This document shows positions 7,163 through 15,184 of a DNA stretch of 64,000 nt, one piece after another (positions within the stretch are counted from its first letter, which is position 1; each line of letters opens with the position of its first letter). The translations under genes and the position numbers were made by a program. Where the stretch lies: the NCBI GenBank assembly GCA_016706275.1, contig JADJJY010000004.1:62001-126000 (forward strand), written 5' to 3'. Source of the DNA: Chloracidobacterium sp. GTDB taxonomy: Bacteria; Acidobacteriota; Blastocatellia; Pyrinomonadales; Pyrinomonadaceae. A model generated the notes under the pieces. That model did not search any database. It was not told where the DNA came from and saw only the letters and a program-made list of their open reading frames with translations.

Positions 7163-9928
7163 ATGTCAACATCATTTTGTGAGCGCTTGATCGAATCATT
7201 TGAGTCGCGTCCCGACAAAACGGCGATGCGTATCGTCGGCAGCGACACCGATACTTACACATACGGAGACCTGCTGCGGCAGGTACGCTCCATCTCGTAC
7301 CGTCTTACCCAAGAGGGCGTGCAGTTTGGCGACCGCGTTGTCCTCATTGGCGAAAATCATCCGCATTGGGCGTCTGCGTATTTGGGAACGCTCTTTATCG
7401 GCGCCGTCATCGTCCCGCTCGATCCGCACGGCGAGATCGAAACGATCACGAACTTTCTCGAAAATTCCGAGGCTAAGGTCGCGTTTCTATCGCCGGATCA
7501 GGTAGACCGGTTTTCGGAGATCGAGGAAAAGCTTGGACGCCATATTCCCGCGGTTGTGTGGAATATGGAAACGTCGTCGAACGGTTTCCAGCACTTTGAA
7601 GAATGGGCAAAGACTGACGTTCCCGACAGCTTTATCAAACAGCCGCCGCCTGCAAAAGAGACCGACATGGCGGTCCTGATGTACACCAGCGGCACGACCG
7701 GGACGCCAAAGGGCGTCCCGCTGACGCACGGCAACATCAGCGCCGAGCTTGAGGGCGTCAATCTTGTCCTAAAATTGTCCGACAAAGAGCGTATCCTCTC
7801 GCTACTGCCGCTGTTTCACGCCTATTTGCAGATCGTCAATCTTTGGATCGCGACGACCTATGGCTGTGAGGTCGGCTACCTCAAAGAGCTAACGCCCGAC
7901 GAGCTTTCCAAGGCAATGAAGAGTTTCAAGCCGACGATCCTCACGACCGTCCCGCGTCTGTGGTATCTCTTTCACAAAAAGATCTTTGACGGCGTCAAAG
8001 CAAAATCCGGTGTCGTGCAACAGCTGTTCAAAGTAATGCTTGCGACAAATGGTATGCTTCGCGATACGCTCGGCGTTAACCTTGGGCGAAAAATGTTTGG
8101 TGAGGTTCACGCCGGTTTTGGCGGTGATCTGCGGGTAGCGATCTCTGCCGGTTCGCGATTTGATGAGGATGTTGCCGTTGATTTTCACCGCCTCGGATTC
8201 ACAATATTGCAGGGTTACGGCCTGACCGAGACTAGCGGTGCCGCGACCGCCACATACGAGGACGACAACCGCGTCGGTTCCGTCGGCAAAGCAATGCACG
8301 GAATTGAGATCAAGATCCTCGATCCAGATAAAGACGGCGTCGGCGAGGTGCTGATCAAAGGCCCGATGGTCTTTGCCGGGTATTACAAAAACCCGACCGC
8401 GAATGCCGAAGCTTTTACAGAGGACGGATTTTTCCGCTCCGGTGACCTTGGGCGGCTCGACGACGGCCATCTCTATATCGTCGGCCGCGGCAAAGATGTT
8501 ATTGTCCTGCCGTCGGGCAAAAATGTTCATCCTGAGGATCTCGAAGTTCACTATCTGAAATGCCCGCTCGTTGCCGAACTCGCGATCATCGGCATCGAGG
8601 ACGAATCCGAGGCCCGTGCCGGAGCCGAAAAGCTTGCGGCCGTGGTCGTGCCAGATTTTGATTATCTAAAACAGGCTAAGATCGCCAATTCAAAAGAAGC
8701 GATCCGCCACGCGCTCGACAGCCTCGGCCGCGAACTGCCCGAATATCAACGAGTCCGAGATTACGTAATCCGGGCTGAAATATTGCCGCGAACCGCGACC
8801 CGCAAGATCAAGCGTTTTCAGCTCAAAAAAGAGATCGAGACCGGCGTTATCGCGACCGAAGCCAAAGAAACAAAGGCTTGGGAGTTTACCGACGCTGACA
8901 CCGCGTTGGTCGAAACATCCACCGGAAAAGCGGTCGTTGCCGCTATCCGGCAAAACGCCAAAGACGGCGACATTGTCCATCCGTCGATGAGCCTCGAACT
9001 CGATCTCGGTCTCGACAGCCTCGCACGCGCCGAAACTTTCGCTGCGCTTGAGCAGGCTTTCTCAACCGAATTTGACGGTGACGAAGCCGCGACCGCCCTC
9101 ACTGTCGCAAACGTCGTCGAGCTTGTAAATAAACACGGCGGTGCCGACGTTGAGAATGTGTCGGTCGAGCTAAACTGGGGCGAGATATTGCGTGATGCTA
9201 ACGATGATTTCCCTGAGGTTCGCGGCGTGCTCCAAAACCGTCCAATCTTCGGTGCGTTTGCCTTCGTGATCTACAAGATCTTTTGGGTCATCTTTAAGAT
9301 CTTTATGCGGCTCGAGGTTTCCGGGCTCCAAAATCTCAAAGAACTCTCAAAACTCAACGAACTCAAAAAACTCAAAAAACCGTTCATAATCTGCCCAAAT
9401 CATCAGAGTTTTCTTGACCCATTTGTCATCTGTTCAAATTATCCGTACCCGCTGTTCAAAAACATATTTCACGTCGGTGCCAGCGAGTTTTTTAACAACA
9501 GCTTGACAAAATACGTCGCAAAACTGCTCAATGTCGTCCCCGTCAACCCCGACACGGAGCTGATGCGGGCGATGAAAGCCGGTGCCATCGGCATCAAACA
9601 CGGCAAGGTTTTGAACATCTATCCGGAGGGCGAACGTGCGTTTGACGGCGATCTGCATGGCTTTAAAAAAGGAGCTGCCATTCTTGCGACCGAACTTGAT
9701 GTTCCGATCGTCCCCATCGCGATCGACGGCCTCTACAAGGTCTGGCCGCGAAACTCCTGGCGCATCCGTCCAGCAAAGGTCAAGATCATCGTCGGCGAGC
9801 CGTTTTACGCCCGCGACGTCGTCGGTGATAGCAAGGTAAGCGACGAACCCGAAAGCGACCAGTACGCGTTGGTAACCGCTCATTTAAAAAAGACGATTGC
9901 GGAAATGATCGAGAATATGCGAAATTAG
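7163..9928 (+). CDS. Acyl-AMP ligase / acyl carrier / PlsC acyltransferase fusion
   Basis: 921 aa with three domains. Residues about 1-560 are an ANL-superfamily fatty-acid adenylating enzyme (P-loop YTSGTTGTPKG near 174, GYGLTETSG near 351, SGDLG near 425, ATRKIKR near 551). Residues about 580-660 are an acyl carrier domain with the phosphopantetheine serine in GLDSL (S619). Residues about 725-921 are a PlsC/LPLAT acyltransferase with NHQSFLD (H747, D752) and YPEGER (from 820). Known: E. coli Aas joins an acyltransferase and an acyl-ACP synthetase, but in the opposite order and without a built-in ACP. Inference: activates a free fatty acid, loads it on the internal ACP and transfers it to a lysophospholipid. 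The ACP-PlsC linker holds a lysine/leucine repeat derived from a dispersed DNA repeat. Confidence 0.9.
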   Translation: MSTSFCERLIESFESRPDKTAMRIVGSDTDTYTYGDLLRQVRSISYRLTQEGVQFGDRVVLIGENHPHWASAYLGTLFIGAVIVPLDPHGEIETITNFLENSEAKVAFLSPDQVDRFSEIEEKLGRHIPAVVWNMETSSNGFQHFEEWAKTDVPDSFIKQPPPAKETDMAVLMYTSGTTGTPKGVPLTHGNISAELEGVNLVLKLSDKERILSLLPLFHAYLQIVNLWIATTYGCEVGYLKELTPDELSKAMKSFKPTILTTVPRLWYLFHKKIFDGVKAKSGVVQQLFKVMLATNGMLRDTLGVNLGRKMFGEVHAGFGGDLRVAISAGSRFDEDVAVDFHRLGFTILQGYGLTETSGAATATYEDDNRVGSVGKAMHGIEIKILDPDKDGVGEVLIKGPMVFAGYYKNPTANAEAFTEDGFFRSGDLGRLDDGHLYIVGRGKDVIVLPSGKNVHPEDLEVHYLKCPLVAELAIIGIEDESEARAGAEKLAAVVVPDFDYLKQAKIANSKEAIRHALDSLGRELPEYQRVRDYVIRAEILPRTATRKIKRFQLKKEIETGVIATEAKETKAWEFTDADTALVETSTGKAVVAAIRQNAKDGDIVHPSMSLELDLGLDSLARAETFAALEQAFSTEFDGDEAATALTVANVVELVNKHGGADVENVSVELNWGEILRDANDDFPEVRGVLQNRPIFGAFAFVIYKIFWVIFKIFMRLEVSGLQNLKELSKLNELKKLKKPFIICPNHQSFLDPFVICSNYPYPLFKNIFHVGASEFFNNSLTKYVAKLLNVVPVNPDTELMRAMKAGAIGIKHGKVLNIYPEGERAFDGDLHGFKKGAAILATELDVPIVPIAIDGLYKVWPRNSWRIRPAKVKIIVGEPFYARDVVGDSKVSDEPESDQYALVTAHLKKTIAEMIENMRN

Positions 9929-9994
9929 TAGTAATTTGCGGGTAAGCCGACTGTTTCCGTTCAACAAATAACAAAAGTATCCATGGAGGTTCGA

Positions 9995-10795
9995 ATGCGA
10001 AATCGATTTCTTTTTGTAACCCTTTTATTGCTTCTTGCGAGCTCTGTCGCGTCCGCTCAGACTCTTTCTACGGCCAAAGAGTATTTTGACCGGGCGAACA
10101 AACGTGCCGAAGCCGGTGACCAAGCCGGCGCTATTGCAGACTATACCAAAGTAATCGAGCTTGCTCCGGGCGACTATTCTGCCTACTCAAATCGGGCACT
10201 TGCGAAAAAGAAATCGGGGGATACAACAGGAGCGATGGCGGATTATAATTCGTCGATCAGCATCAAACCGGACTACTCCTATGCGTTAAGGGGACGCGGC
10301 AACCTTCGTGAGGCACAAGGAGACAATGTTGGGGCGATGGCGGATTTTAACAAGGTTCTCGCAGCGAATCCTAAGGACGGATTTACGTATTTTGACCGAG
10401 GCAGCCTAAGAAATACGCTGAAAGATTATCCCGGGGCCGTCTCCGATTTTACCAACGCGATCCTTTATAACCCATCGGAAAATGAATCCTATTATAATCG
10501 GGCCATCGCTCTAAAAGCTTCCGGAAAGGTCAAAGAAGCGATAGCCGATTACGATAAATATATTTCGCTGAATACCGATAACACTCGCTATTTGGCAGAC
10601 GGCTATCAAAATCGCGGCATTGCAAAAACCATCATCAAAGATTATGCCGGGGCCGTTGCGGACCTCACGGTCGCGATCAAACTTTTCCCCGAGGACGCCG
10701 TTCTTTACACCAATCGGGCCGATGCATATCGCAAAATGGGCAAAACCGCCCTCGCGACCGCCGACGAGACAAAAGCCGCGTCGTTAAAGAAATAG
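9995..10795 (+). CDS. Exported TPR protein
   Basis: 266 aa. The ATG at 9995 is chosen because GGAGG lies 5 nt upstream; the in-frame ATG at 9983 would place that ribosome-binding site inside the gene. A signal peptide (MRNRFLFVTLLLLLASSVASAQ) is followed by about six 34-residue tetratricopeptide repeats with the usual pattern (AIADYTKVIELAPGDYSAYSNRA). TPRs are protein-binding scaffolds; the partner is unknown. It could share the riboswitch-led transcript, since only 66 nt separate it from the acyl ligase and no terminator is seen. Confidence 0.85.
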   Translation: MRNRFLFVTLLLLLASSVASAQTLSTAKEYFDRANKRAEAGDQAGAIADYTKVIELAPGDYSAYSNRALAKKKSGDTTGAMADYNSSISIKPDYSYALRGRGNLREAQGDNVGAMADFNKVLAANPKDGFTYFDRGSLRNTLKDYPGAVSDFTNAILYNPSENESYYNRAIALKASGKVKEAIADYDKYISLNTDNTRYLADGYQNRGIAKTIIKDYAGAVADLTVAIKLFPEDAVLYTNRADAYRKMGKTALATADETKAASLKK

Positions 10796-10891
10796 TACAT
10801 ATTCGACGACATTGTGGCGTTAGGAAACGCGAATCTGCCAAAGATTCGAAACAAATTTATCCTAGAACCAGTTTATTAAGCAAAAACATGT

Positions 10892-11158
10892 GTGAATATG
10901 TGGTTCGGAAACATTTCCGAACTATTTTGCTGTGTGTCTGAACGGTTCGGCAATGTATCTGAGCCGTTCGGAAACGTATCTGAAAGGTTCGGAAACATGT
11001 CTGAGTCGTTCGGAAATGTATCTGAATGGTTCGGAAACATGTCTGAGTCGTTCGGAAATGTATCTGAAAGAGATATTTACGTGTCCGAGGGGCTGAGACA
11101 TGTGTCCGAAGGAAATAACCACCGTAATTATGCGATCAAATACCAGTCTGATTTCTGA
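10892..11158 (+). CDS. Possible small heptapeptide-repeat protein
   Basis: 88 aa from a GTG at 10892, with no Shine-Dalgarno. The middle is a near-perfect array of FGNVSEx heptads encoded by 21-nt units. In this frame most differences between units fall at synonymous third positions (GGA/GGC, AAC/AAT, GTA/GTG, TCT/TCC, GAA/GAG). In the opposite-strand open frame the same changes alter residues. That bias supports a real coding sequence, but the array could also be a non-coding minisatellite that is open by chance. No family recognised. Confidence 0.35.
   Translation: MNMWFGNISELFCCVSERFGNVSEPFGNVSERFGNMSESFGNVSEWFGNMSESFGNVSERDIYVSEGLRHVSEGNNHRNYAIKYQSDF
10904..11113. repeat. 21-nt tandem repeat array, ten units
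   Basis: Ten consecutive 21-nt units in perfect register, consensus close to TTCGGAAAYRTRTCTGARNSG; the outer units are more decayed. Units at 10988-11008 and 11030-11050 are identical, giving a 42-nt higher-order pattern. Each unit is itself a partial palindrome (TTCGGA...ACATGT...TCTGAA). There are no spacers, so it is not a CRISPR array. Confidence 0.92.
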
Positions 11159-11191
11159 AGAAATGCCGTTATTGCACCTATTTACAACGGT

Positions 11192-12031
11192 ATGAGAGTC
11201 TTTTATTCACCCGTAGTCGTAATAACGCTATTTCTTTTTTGTTCAACCTTTGCACAGGCACAGGACACGCGTGCGCTCAATGAACTCGCCGCTGAGCAAC
11301 TTAAGAACGGCGAAGTCGAGGCCGCTATCGACAGTTTTCGCAAAATACTAGCGTTAACTCCAAACGATGCGGCGGCAAATTATAATCTCGGGATGAGCTA
11401 TTACGCTCTCGGGCAATATGACCGTGCGGTGCCCGCTCTTCGCAACGCCATCAAGAGCAAGCCCGACATGGTCGATGCCTATGTCTATCTCGGCAACTCA
11501 CTCGACAACCTTAAATATTTCGATCAGGCACTCGCCGCTTACGCGAAAGCATTGGCGGTCGACCCGCGAAATGCCGAAGCGTTTTACGAGATCGGCGTCG
11601 CCAACGAAAAGCAAAAAGAATACAAAGCAGCGGCTGACGCTTATCAGCGTTCGTACGACATCGACCCGGTAAAATTTACAGGCAACCGTTCGCTCGCCCG
11701 CTGTTATTACAATATTGGAGAATTTGCTCAGGCGATCTCGGCCTACAAACGGGCGATCGAAACCGAGCCCAAAAACCACTCGAACCATCTTTATCTTGCA
11801 TATTCCTACGCCAAAACAGGTCAACTCAACCTCGCTGTCGTTTCGTACAATAATACTCTCTCAATCGAGCCGAACAACGTCTATGCGATAAAGGGACTTG
11901 GGGAAGCGTATCTCGAGCAAAAAGATCTCGTCCGCGCAAAAAAGCAGTACGCTCTCCTTACGCCATTAAACAAAGATCTTGCCGACAAATTGATGGCAAA
12001 GATAACCGCCCTCTCGCCTAAACGCCCTTGA
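11192..12031 (+). CDS. Exported TPR protein
   Basis: 279 aa with a signal peptide (about 22 residues, ending in AQAQ) and roughly seven tetratricopeptide repeats (for example AAANYNLGMSYYALGQYDRA, DAYVYLGNSLDNLKYFDQA, AEAFYEIGVANEKQKEYKA). It is distinct in sequence from the TPR protein at 9995 but has the same design, and the two bracket the 21-nt repeat array. A periplasmic scaffold role is likely; no partner can be named. Confidence 0.85.
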   Translation: MRVFYSPVVVITLFLFCSTFAQAQDTRALNELAAEQLKNGEVEAAIDSFRKILALTPNDAAANYNLGMSYYALGQYDRAVPALRNAIKSKPDMVDAYVYLGNSLDNLKYFDQALAAYAKALAVDPRNAEAFYEIGVANEKQKEYKAAADAYQRSYDIDPVKFTGNRSLARCYYNIGEFAQAISAYKRAIETEPKNHSNHLYLAYSYAKTGQLNLAVVSYNNTLSIEPNNVYAIKGLGEAYLEQKDLVRAKKQYALLTPLNKDLADKLMAKITALSPKRP

Positions 12032-12049
12032 ACGCGATAATATAAAAGC

Positions 12050-12415
12050 ATGCCTATTACAGCCATCGCATGCGGCGTTTTACTAGAGTTAATTGGAATT
12101 ATCGGTTATGTCCACGGAGTAATGTCGGGCAAAGCCAGCGTGACCGCCCTTATCCCGGCATTCGTCGGATCCGTTTTTATCATCTTGGGCGTTTTGGCAA
12201 GAGCTAAGGAAGGGCTTCGCAAACATCTGATGCACGTTGCGGTAATTCTCGCATTGCTCGGATTTATTTTCCCCGCCGGACGTCTAATATCAAAAATGTC
12301 TGAGTTGACGCTATCGGCGGCAGTCGTGTCGCAGATCGCGATGGGATTGGTTTGTCTGATCTTTACGATACTTGCGATCCGGTCGTTTGCCGCCGCTCGA
12401 AAGAATAACGGCTAG
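12050..12415 (+). CDS. Small four-helix membrane protein
   Basis: 121 aa with four predicted membrane segments (about residues 4-25, 32-48, 60-78 and 90-113) and short loops, ending in a basic tail (AARKNNG). No recognised family. It lies 18 nt after the TPR gene and overlaps the histidine kinase gene tail to tail by 4 nt, so no room is left for a terminator. Confidence 0.65.
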   Translation: MPITAIACGVLLELIGIIGYVHGVMSGKASVTALIPAFVGSVFIILGVLARAKEGLRKHLMHVAVILALLGFIFPAGRLISKMSELTLSAAVVSQIAMGLVCLIFTILAIRSFAAARKNNG

Positions 12416-13788
12416 TTATTAGACAGAGCGTCTTTATCTAAACGAATTTCAACTAACAGCCCGTGGTCAGTATTCCTCGCGGATATCGTGCCTTTGTGTG
12501 CGAGGATCGCGCGTTCGGCGATAGCAAGTCCCAGCCCGATGCCGCCGGTCTTACGCGTACGGTCCTCACCGACGCGGTAAAACGGACGAAACAAATTCTC
12601 TAATTCATCATCTGGAACGCCGCCGCCATGATCGGACACCTGCAGGATGGCGTGCCCGTTGTTTGCCGTGAGCGACACATCCACGACCGTACCCTCCGCG
12701 GTATATCGGACCGCATTGCGAAGCACATTTTCGATCGCGCTCCGCAGCAGATTTTCGCTACCCATGACGGTGCAATTCTCCTGTGCCGAAACGGTAACCG
12801 AACGCCCCTTCGCCTGAGCCTCAAAATCGGCGTCCTCCGCAACGTCATTTACGATCTCGGCAAGATCAACGCGGACGGGTTCGACGATCTCACTGTTTGT
12901 TTCGAGTTTGGCAAGGATCAGTAGCCGCGAGATCATTTCGTTCAAACGATGAGATTCGTTTTCAATTCGGGCGAGCATTGGCTCCGTCTCTTTGTTCGAC
13001 TTTTGTTTTGCCAGTTCGAGGGCAACGTTCATTCTAGCGAGTGGAGAGCGCAGCTCGTGCGAGATGTCGCTGTTCAGACGCCTCTGTGACACGACCAGCG
13101 TTTCGATCCGCTCGGCCATAACGTCAAAATCGCGTGCGAGATCAGCCAGCTCATCACGACGGCGACCCACCATCGGCACTACTCGACTACTGAGGTCGCC
13201 CTTGGCGAGCTTTTGCGTCGCGGTACGGAGCTTTTTGATCGGCGATGTCAGATAACGCGCAAATATGTAACAGACGATTAGAGCAGTTAGCAGCAAGCCC
13301 GCAAGCCGCAAATAACCCAGCCAAGAATCCATGAACAAGGACGGCGTTCTAGGCGGAGACCACCTGACGACCAGGACAAACTTTTTCCCATTTGAAAATG
13401 AGACCGGGACAGCTCCGTACGCGGCATCCTCCGGAGAAACATCTATCTCTGACGTACCACTTTCAAACGCCCTCTTTAGCAATTCAGACGTCTCCATGCT
13501 CGATCCGTCGCCAAACGCCGCGTTGCCATTTATGTCGACTAACCCGATCTCTTTGATCGATTCAGAGTCTTTTTGGCGAGCTAGGTACGCTCTAAGTCCG
13601 GCTTCGCCTTCGGCGTTATAGATCTGGGTCGTTGTGCCGCCATAAATGGTCATTTGCGTCTTGGCATTTCGTTGCCAACGCGCAAACATCGGCTCGGTTT
13701 GAAATGTGCGGGTGATAAATATCACCACGCCGACCATCAAACCGATCGCCACCAAAAACCACAGAAATATCTTTACAAAAAGCTTCAT
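12412..13788 (-). CDS. Sensor histidine kinase, CpxA-like
   Basis: 458 aa. A membrane segment at about 5-27, a periplasmic sensor region of about 125 residues, a second membrane segment (about 157-177), a HAMP linker (ARYLTSPIKKLRTATQKLA) and a HisKA domain with phospho-acceptor H244 in SDISHELRSPLARMN. The HATPase domain follows with an N-box (ENVLRNAVRYT) and G-boxes (DHGGGVPDDEL, GIGLGLAI). Its ATG overlaps the response-regulator stop by 4 nt, so the pair is translationally coupled. Together with the divergent Spy/CpxP-like gene this points to an envelope stress sensor. Confidence 0.92.
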   Translation of the reverse strand: MKLFVKIFLWFLVAIGLMVGVVIFITRTFQTEPMFARWQRNAKTQMTIYGGTTTQIYNAEGEAGLRAYLARQKDSESIKEIGLVDINGNAAFGDGSSMETSELLKRAFESGTSEIDVSPEDAAYGAVPVSFSNGKKFVLVVRWSPPRTPSLFMDSWLGYLRLAGLLLTALIVCYIFARYLTSPIKKLRTATQKLAKGDLSSRVVPMVGRRRDELADLARDFDVMAERIETLVVSQRRLNSDISHELRSPLARMNVALELAKQKSNKETEPMLARIENESHRLNEMISRLLILAKLETNSEIVEPVRVDLAEIVNDVAEDADFEAQAKGRSVTVSAQENCTVMGSENLLRSAIENVLRNAVRYTAEGTVVDVSLTANNGHAILQVSDHGGGVPDDELENLFRPFYRVGEDRTRKTGGIGLGLAIAERAILAHKGTISARNTDHGLLVEIRLDKDALSNN

Positions 13789-14474
13789 ACAACCGTGTAA
13801 ATATACCCGACCGACCGTATCGTTTTAATGCGTTCGCTACCGTCGGCACGCGGACCGAGTTTCTTGCGGACATTGCTGATGTGCATATCCAGGCTGCGGT
13901 CAAACGGCGACAGGCTTCGCCCAAGCACACGTTCGCTGAGATCTTCTTTCTTAACGATCTTGCCCGCCTCTCGTAGAAGTTCGGCCAGCACCTCAAATTC
14001 GACCGACGTAAGATTCAGGTCGTTGCCGTCACAAGTCGCAGTTCTCGCCGATGCAACAACCTCGACGCCGTCAACGCTCAGCTTGTCGTCGTCCACTCCC
14101 TCCGTCTCGTCCGCAGTTGCTCGGCGAAGTATAGCCCTGAGCCTTGCGGCGAGTTCACGCGGATTAAAAGGTTTAGGCAGATAATCGTCCGCACCGATCT
14201 CGAGCCCGACGATCCGCTCCATATCATCGCCGCGGGCGGTGAGCATTATGACGGGTAGTTGCGACTCCTCACGTAAATTGCGCAAAACGTCAAAACCGTT
14301 CATCTTTGGCAACATCACATCGAGGATCACCATGTCATAATCGCCGGACAGTGCGCGTTTGAGGCCAGTCTCACCGTCATTGACGGACTCAACGTCAAAG
14401 CCCTCGACCCCGAGATACTCTGAGACCAGCTCGCACAATTCTTCGTCATCGTCGATGATGAGGATCTTATCCAT
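13785..14474 (-). CDS. OmpR-family response regulator, CpxR-like
   Basis: 229 aa. The receiver domain has the acidic pair D8/D9, phospho-acceptor D52 in VILDVMLPKMNGFD, and the switch lysine in DYLPKPFNP. A winged-helix DNA-binding domain (about residues 128-229) ends with SLDMHISNVRKKLG and a GYIYTV wing. It is the first gene of the minus-strand regulator-kinase pair. A GTAAA-N5-GTAAA box lies about 43 nt upstream in the shared divergent region, consistent with autoregulation as in the E. coli Cpx system. Confidence 0.93.
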   Translation of the reverse strand: MDKILIIDDDEELCELVSEYLGVEGFDVESVNDGETGLKRALSGDYDMVILDVMLPKMNGFDVLRNLREESQLPVIMLTARGDDMERIVGLEIGADDYLPKPFNPRELAARLRAILRRATADETEGVDDDKLSVDGVEVVASARTATCDGNDLNLTSVEFEVLAELLREAGKIVKKEDLSERVLGRSLSPFDRSLDMHISNVRKKLGPRADGSERIKTIRSVGYIYTVV

Positions 14475-14516
14475 ACAAAAACGATTCTACGCGAAAAAAA
14501 GCCCCTGTGCGTGCCT

Positions 14517-14531
14517 TTTACAATTCTTTAC
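14517..14531. promoter_or_regulatory. Candidate CpxR box (GTAAA-N5-GTAAA)
   Basis: On the plus strand this reads TTTAC, AATTC, TTTAC; on the minus strand GTAAA, N5, GTAAA, the E. coli CpxR consensus. It sits between the divergent regulator/kinase operon and the Spy/CpxP-like gene, where such a box is expected. Confidence 0.65.
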
Positions 14532-14639
14532 ACAACCCTACAAATCCCATACATTCGCGCCTGTTCGCCGTTCGTCTAGTACAGTGTGGACGAAAATACA
14601 GAGTCCCATTTTTGGAATCATACAGGGAGTTTATTCATC

Positions 14640-15125
14640 ATGAAAAAGATAATTTTAGGTATCGCAGCAGCAGTAATTTTAACGACAGGAGCGATCTTTG
14701 TTGTTGGGCAAAAGGTGGCACGTCATCACGGCGGACCGGGTTTTGGCAAACATCACGGCGGGCCGATGATGGCTCTTCGGGGCCTCGATCTGACCGACGA
14801 GCAAAAAGCCAAGGTCAAAGAGATCATGGAGGCGACCCGCGGAAACGTCGAGCCTTTGATGCAGCAGATGCACGCCAATCACAAGCAGATCGCCGAACTT
14901 GGCACAAACGGTGCGTTCGATCAGGCAAAGGTCGAGACACTCGCCGCTGAGCAGGGCAACATTACGGCAAAGCTGATCGTCGAGAAAGAAAAAGCAAAGG
15001 CACAGGTTTTTGCGATCTTGACCGACGAACAGAAAGCCAAAGCCGCTGAAATGCGGACCAAATTTGAGGAGCGTTTTAAGGACCGAAAGTTTGGTAACGG
15101 CAAGCCTCGCGGCGAAGAGTTCTAA
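14640..15125 (+). CDS. Spy/CpxP-family periplasmic protein
   Basis: 161 aa from the ATG at 14640, chosen because it opens a signal peptide (MKKIILGIAAAVILTTGAIF); an upstream in-frame start adds 18 residues that look untranslated. The mature protein begins with a His/Gly segment (HHGGPGFGKHHGGP) and carries two LTDEQKAK motifs (about residues 60 and 128), matching the LTxxQ repeats of Spy/CpxP, in a highly charged helical body. Known: CpxP damps the CpxA sensor and Spy is an ATP-independent chaperone. The His-rich start could bind metal. Placement opposite the two-component genes supports a CpxP-like feedback role. Confidence 0.85.
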   Translation: MKKIILGIAAAVILTTGAIFVVGQKVARHHGGPGFGKHHGGPMMALRGLDLTDEQKAKVKEIMEATRGNVEPLMQQMHANHKQIAELGTNGAFDQAKVETLAAEQGNITAKLIVEKEKAKAQVFAILTDEQKAKAAEMRTKFEERFKDRKFGNGKPRGEEF

Positions 15126-15147
15126 AGACTCTTAGTGCAATGGAAAA

Positions 15148-15184
15148 AGAGCCTCGCGGCTGCACCCGCGAGGCTCTTTTTTTT
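15148..15184. terminator. Bidirectional intrinsic terminator
   Basis: A 12-bp stem (15148-15159 with 15166-15177) with A-run before and T-run after serves both the CpxP-like gene and the minus-strand fusion gene that ends at 15183. Confidence 0.88.

Noticed and set aside
10904..11113. CRISPR-like periodic repeat
   Set aside because: Units are contiguous with no spacers and no cas genes are nearby; it is a tandem repeat.
10922..11122. Open frame on the minus strand across the 21-nt array
   Set aside because: Differences between units are non-synonymous in this frame and synonymous in the plus frame, so it is a shadow.
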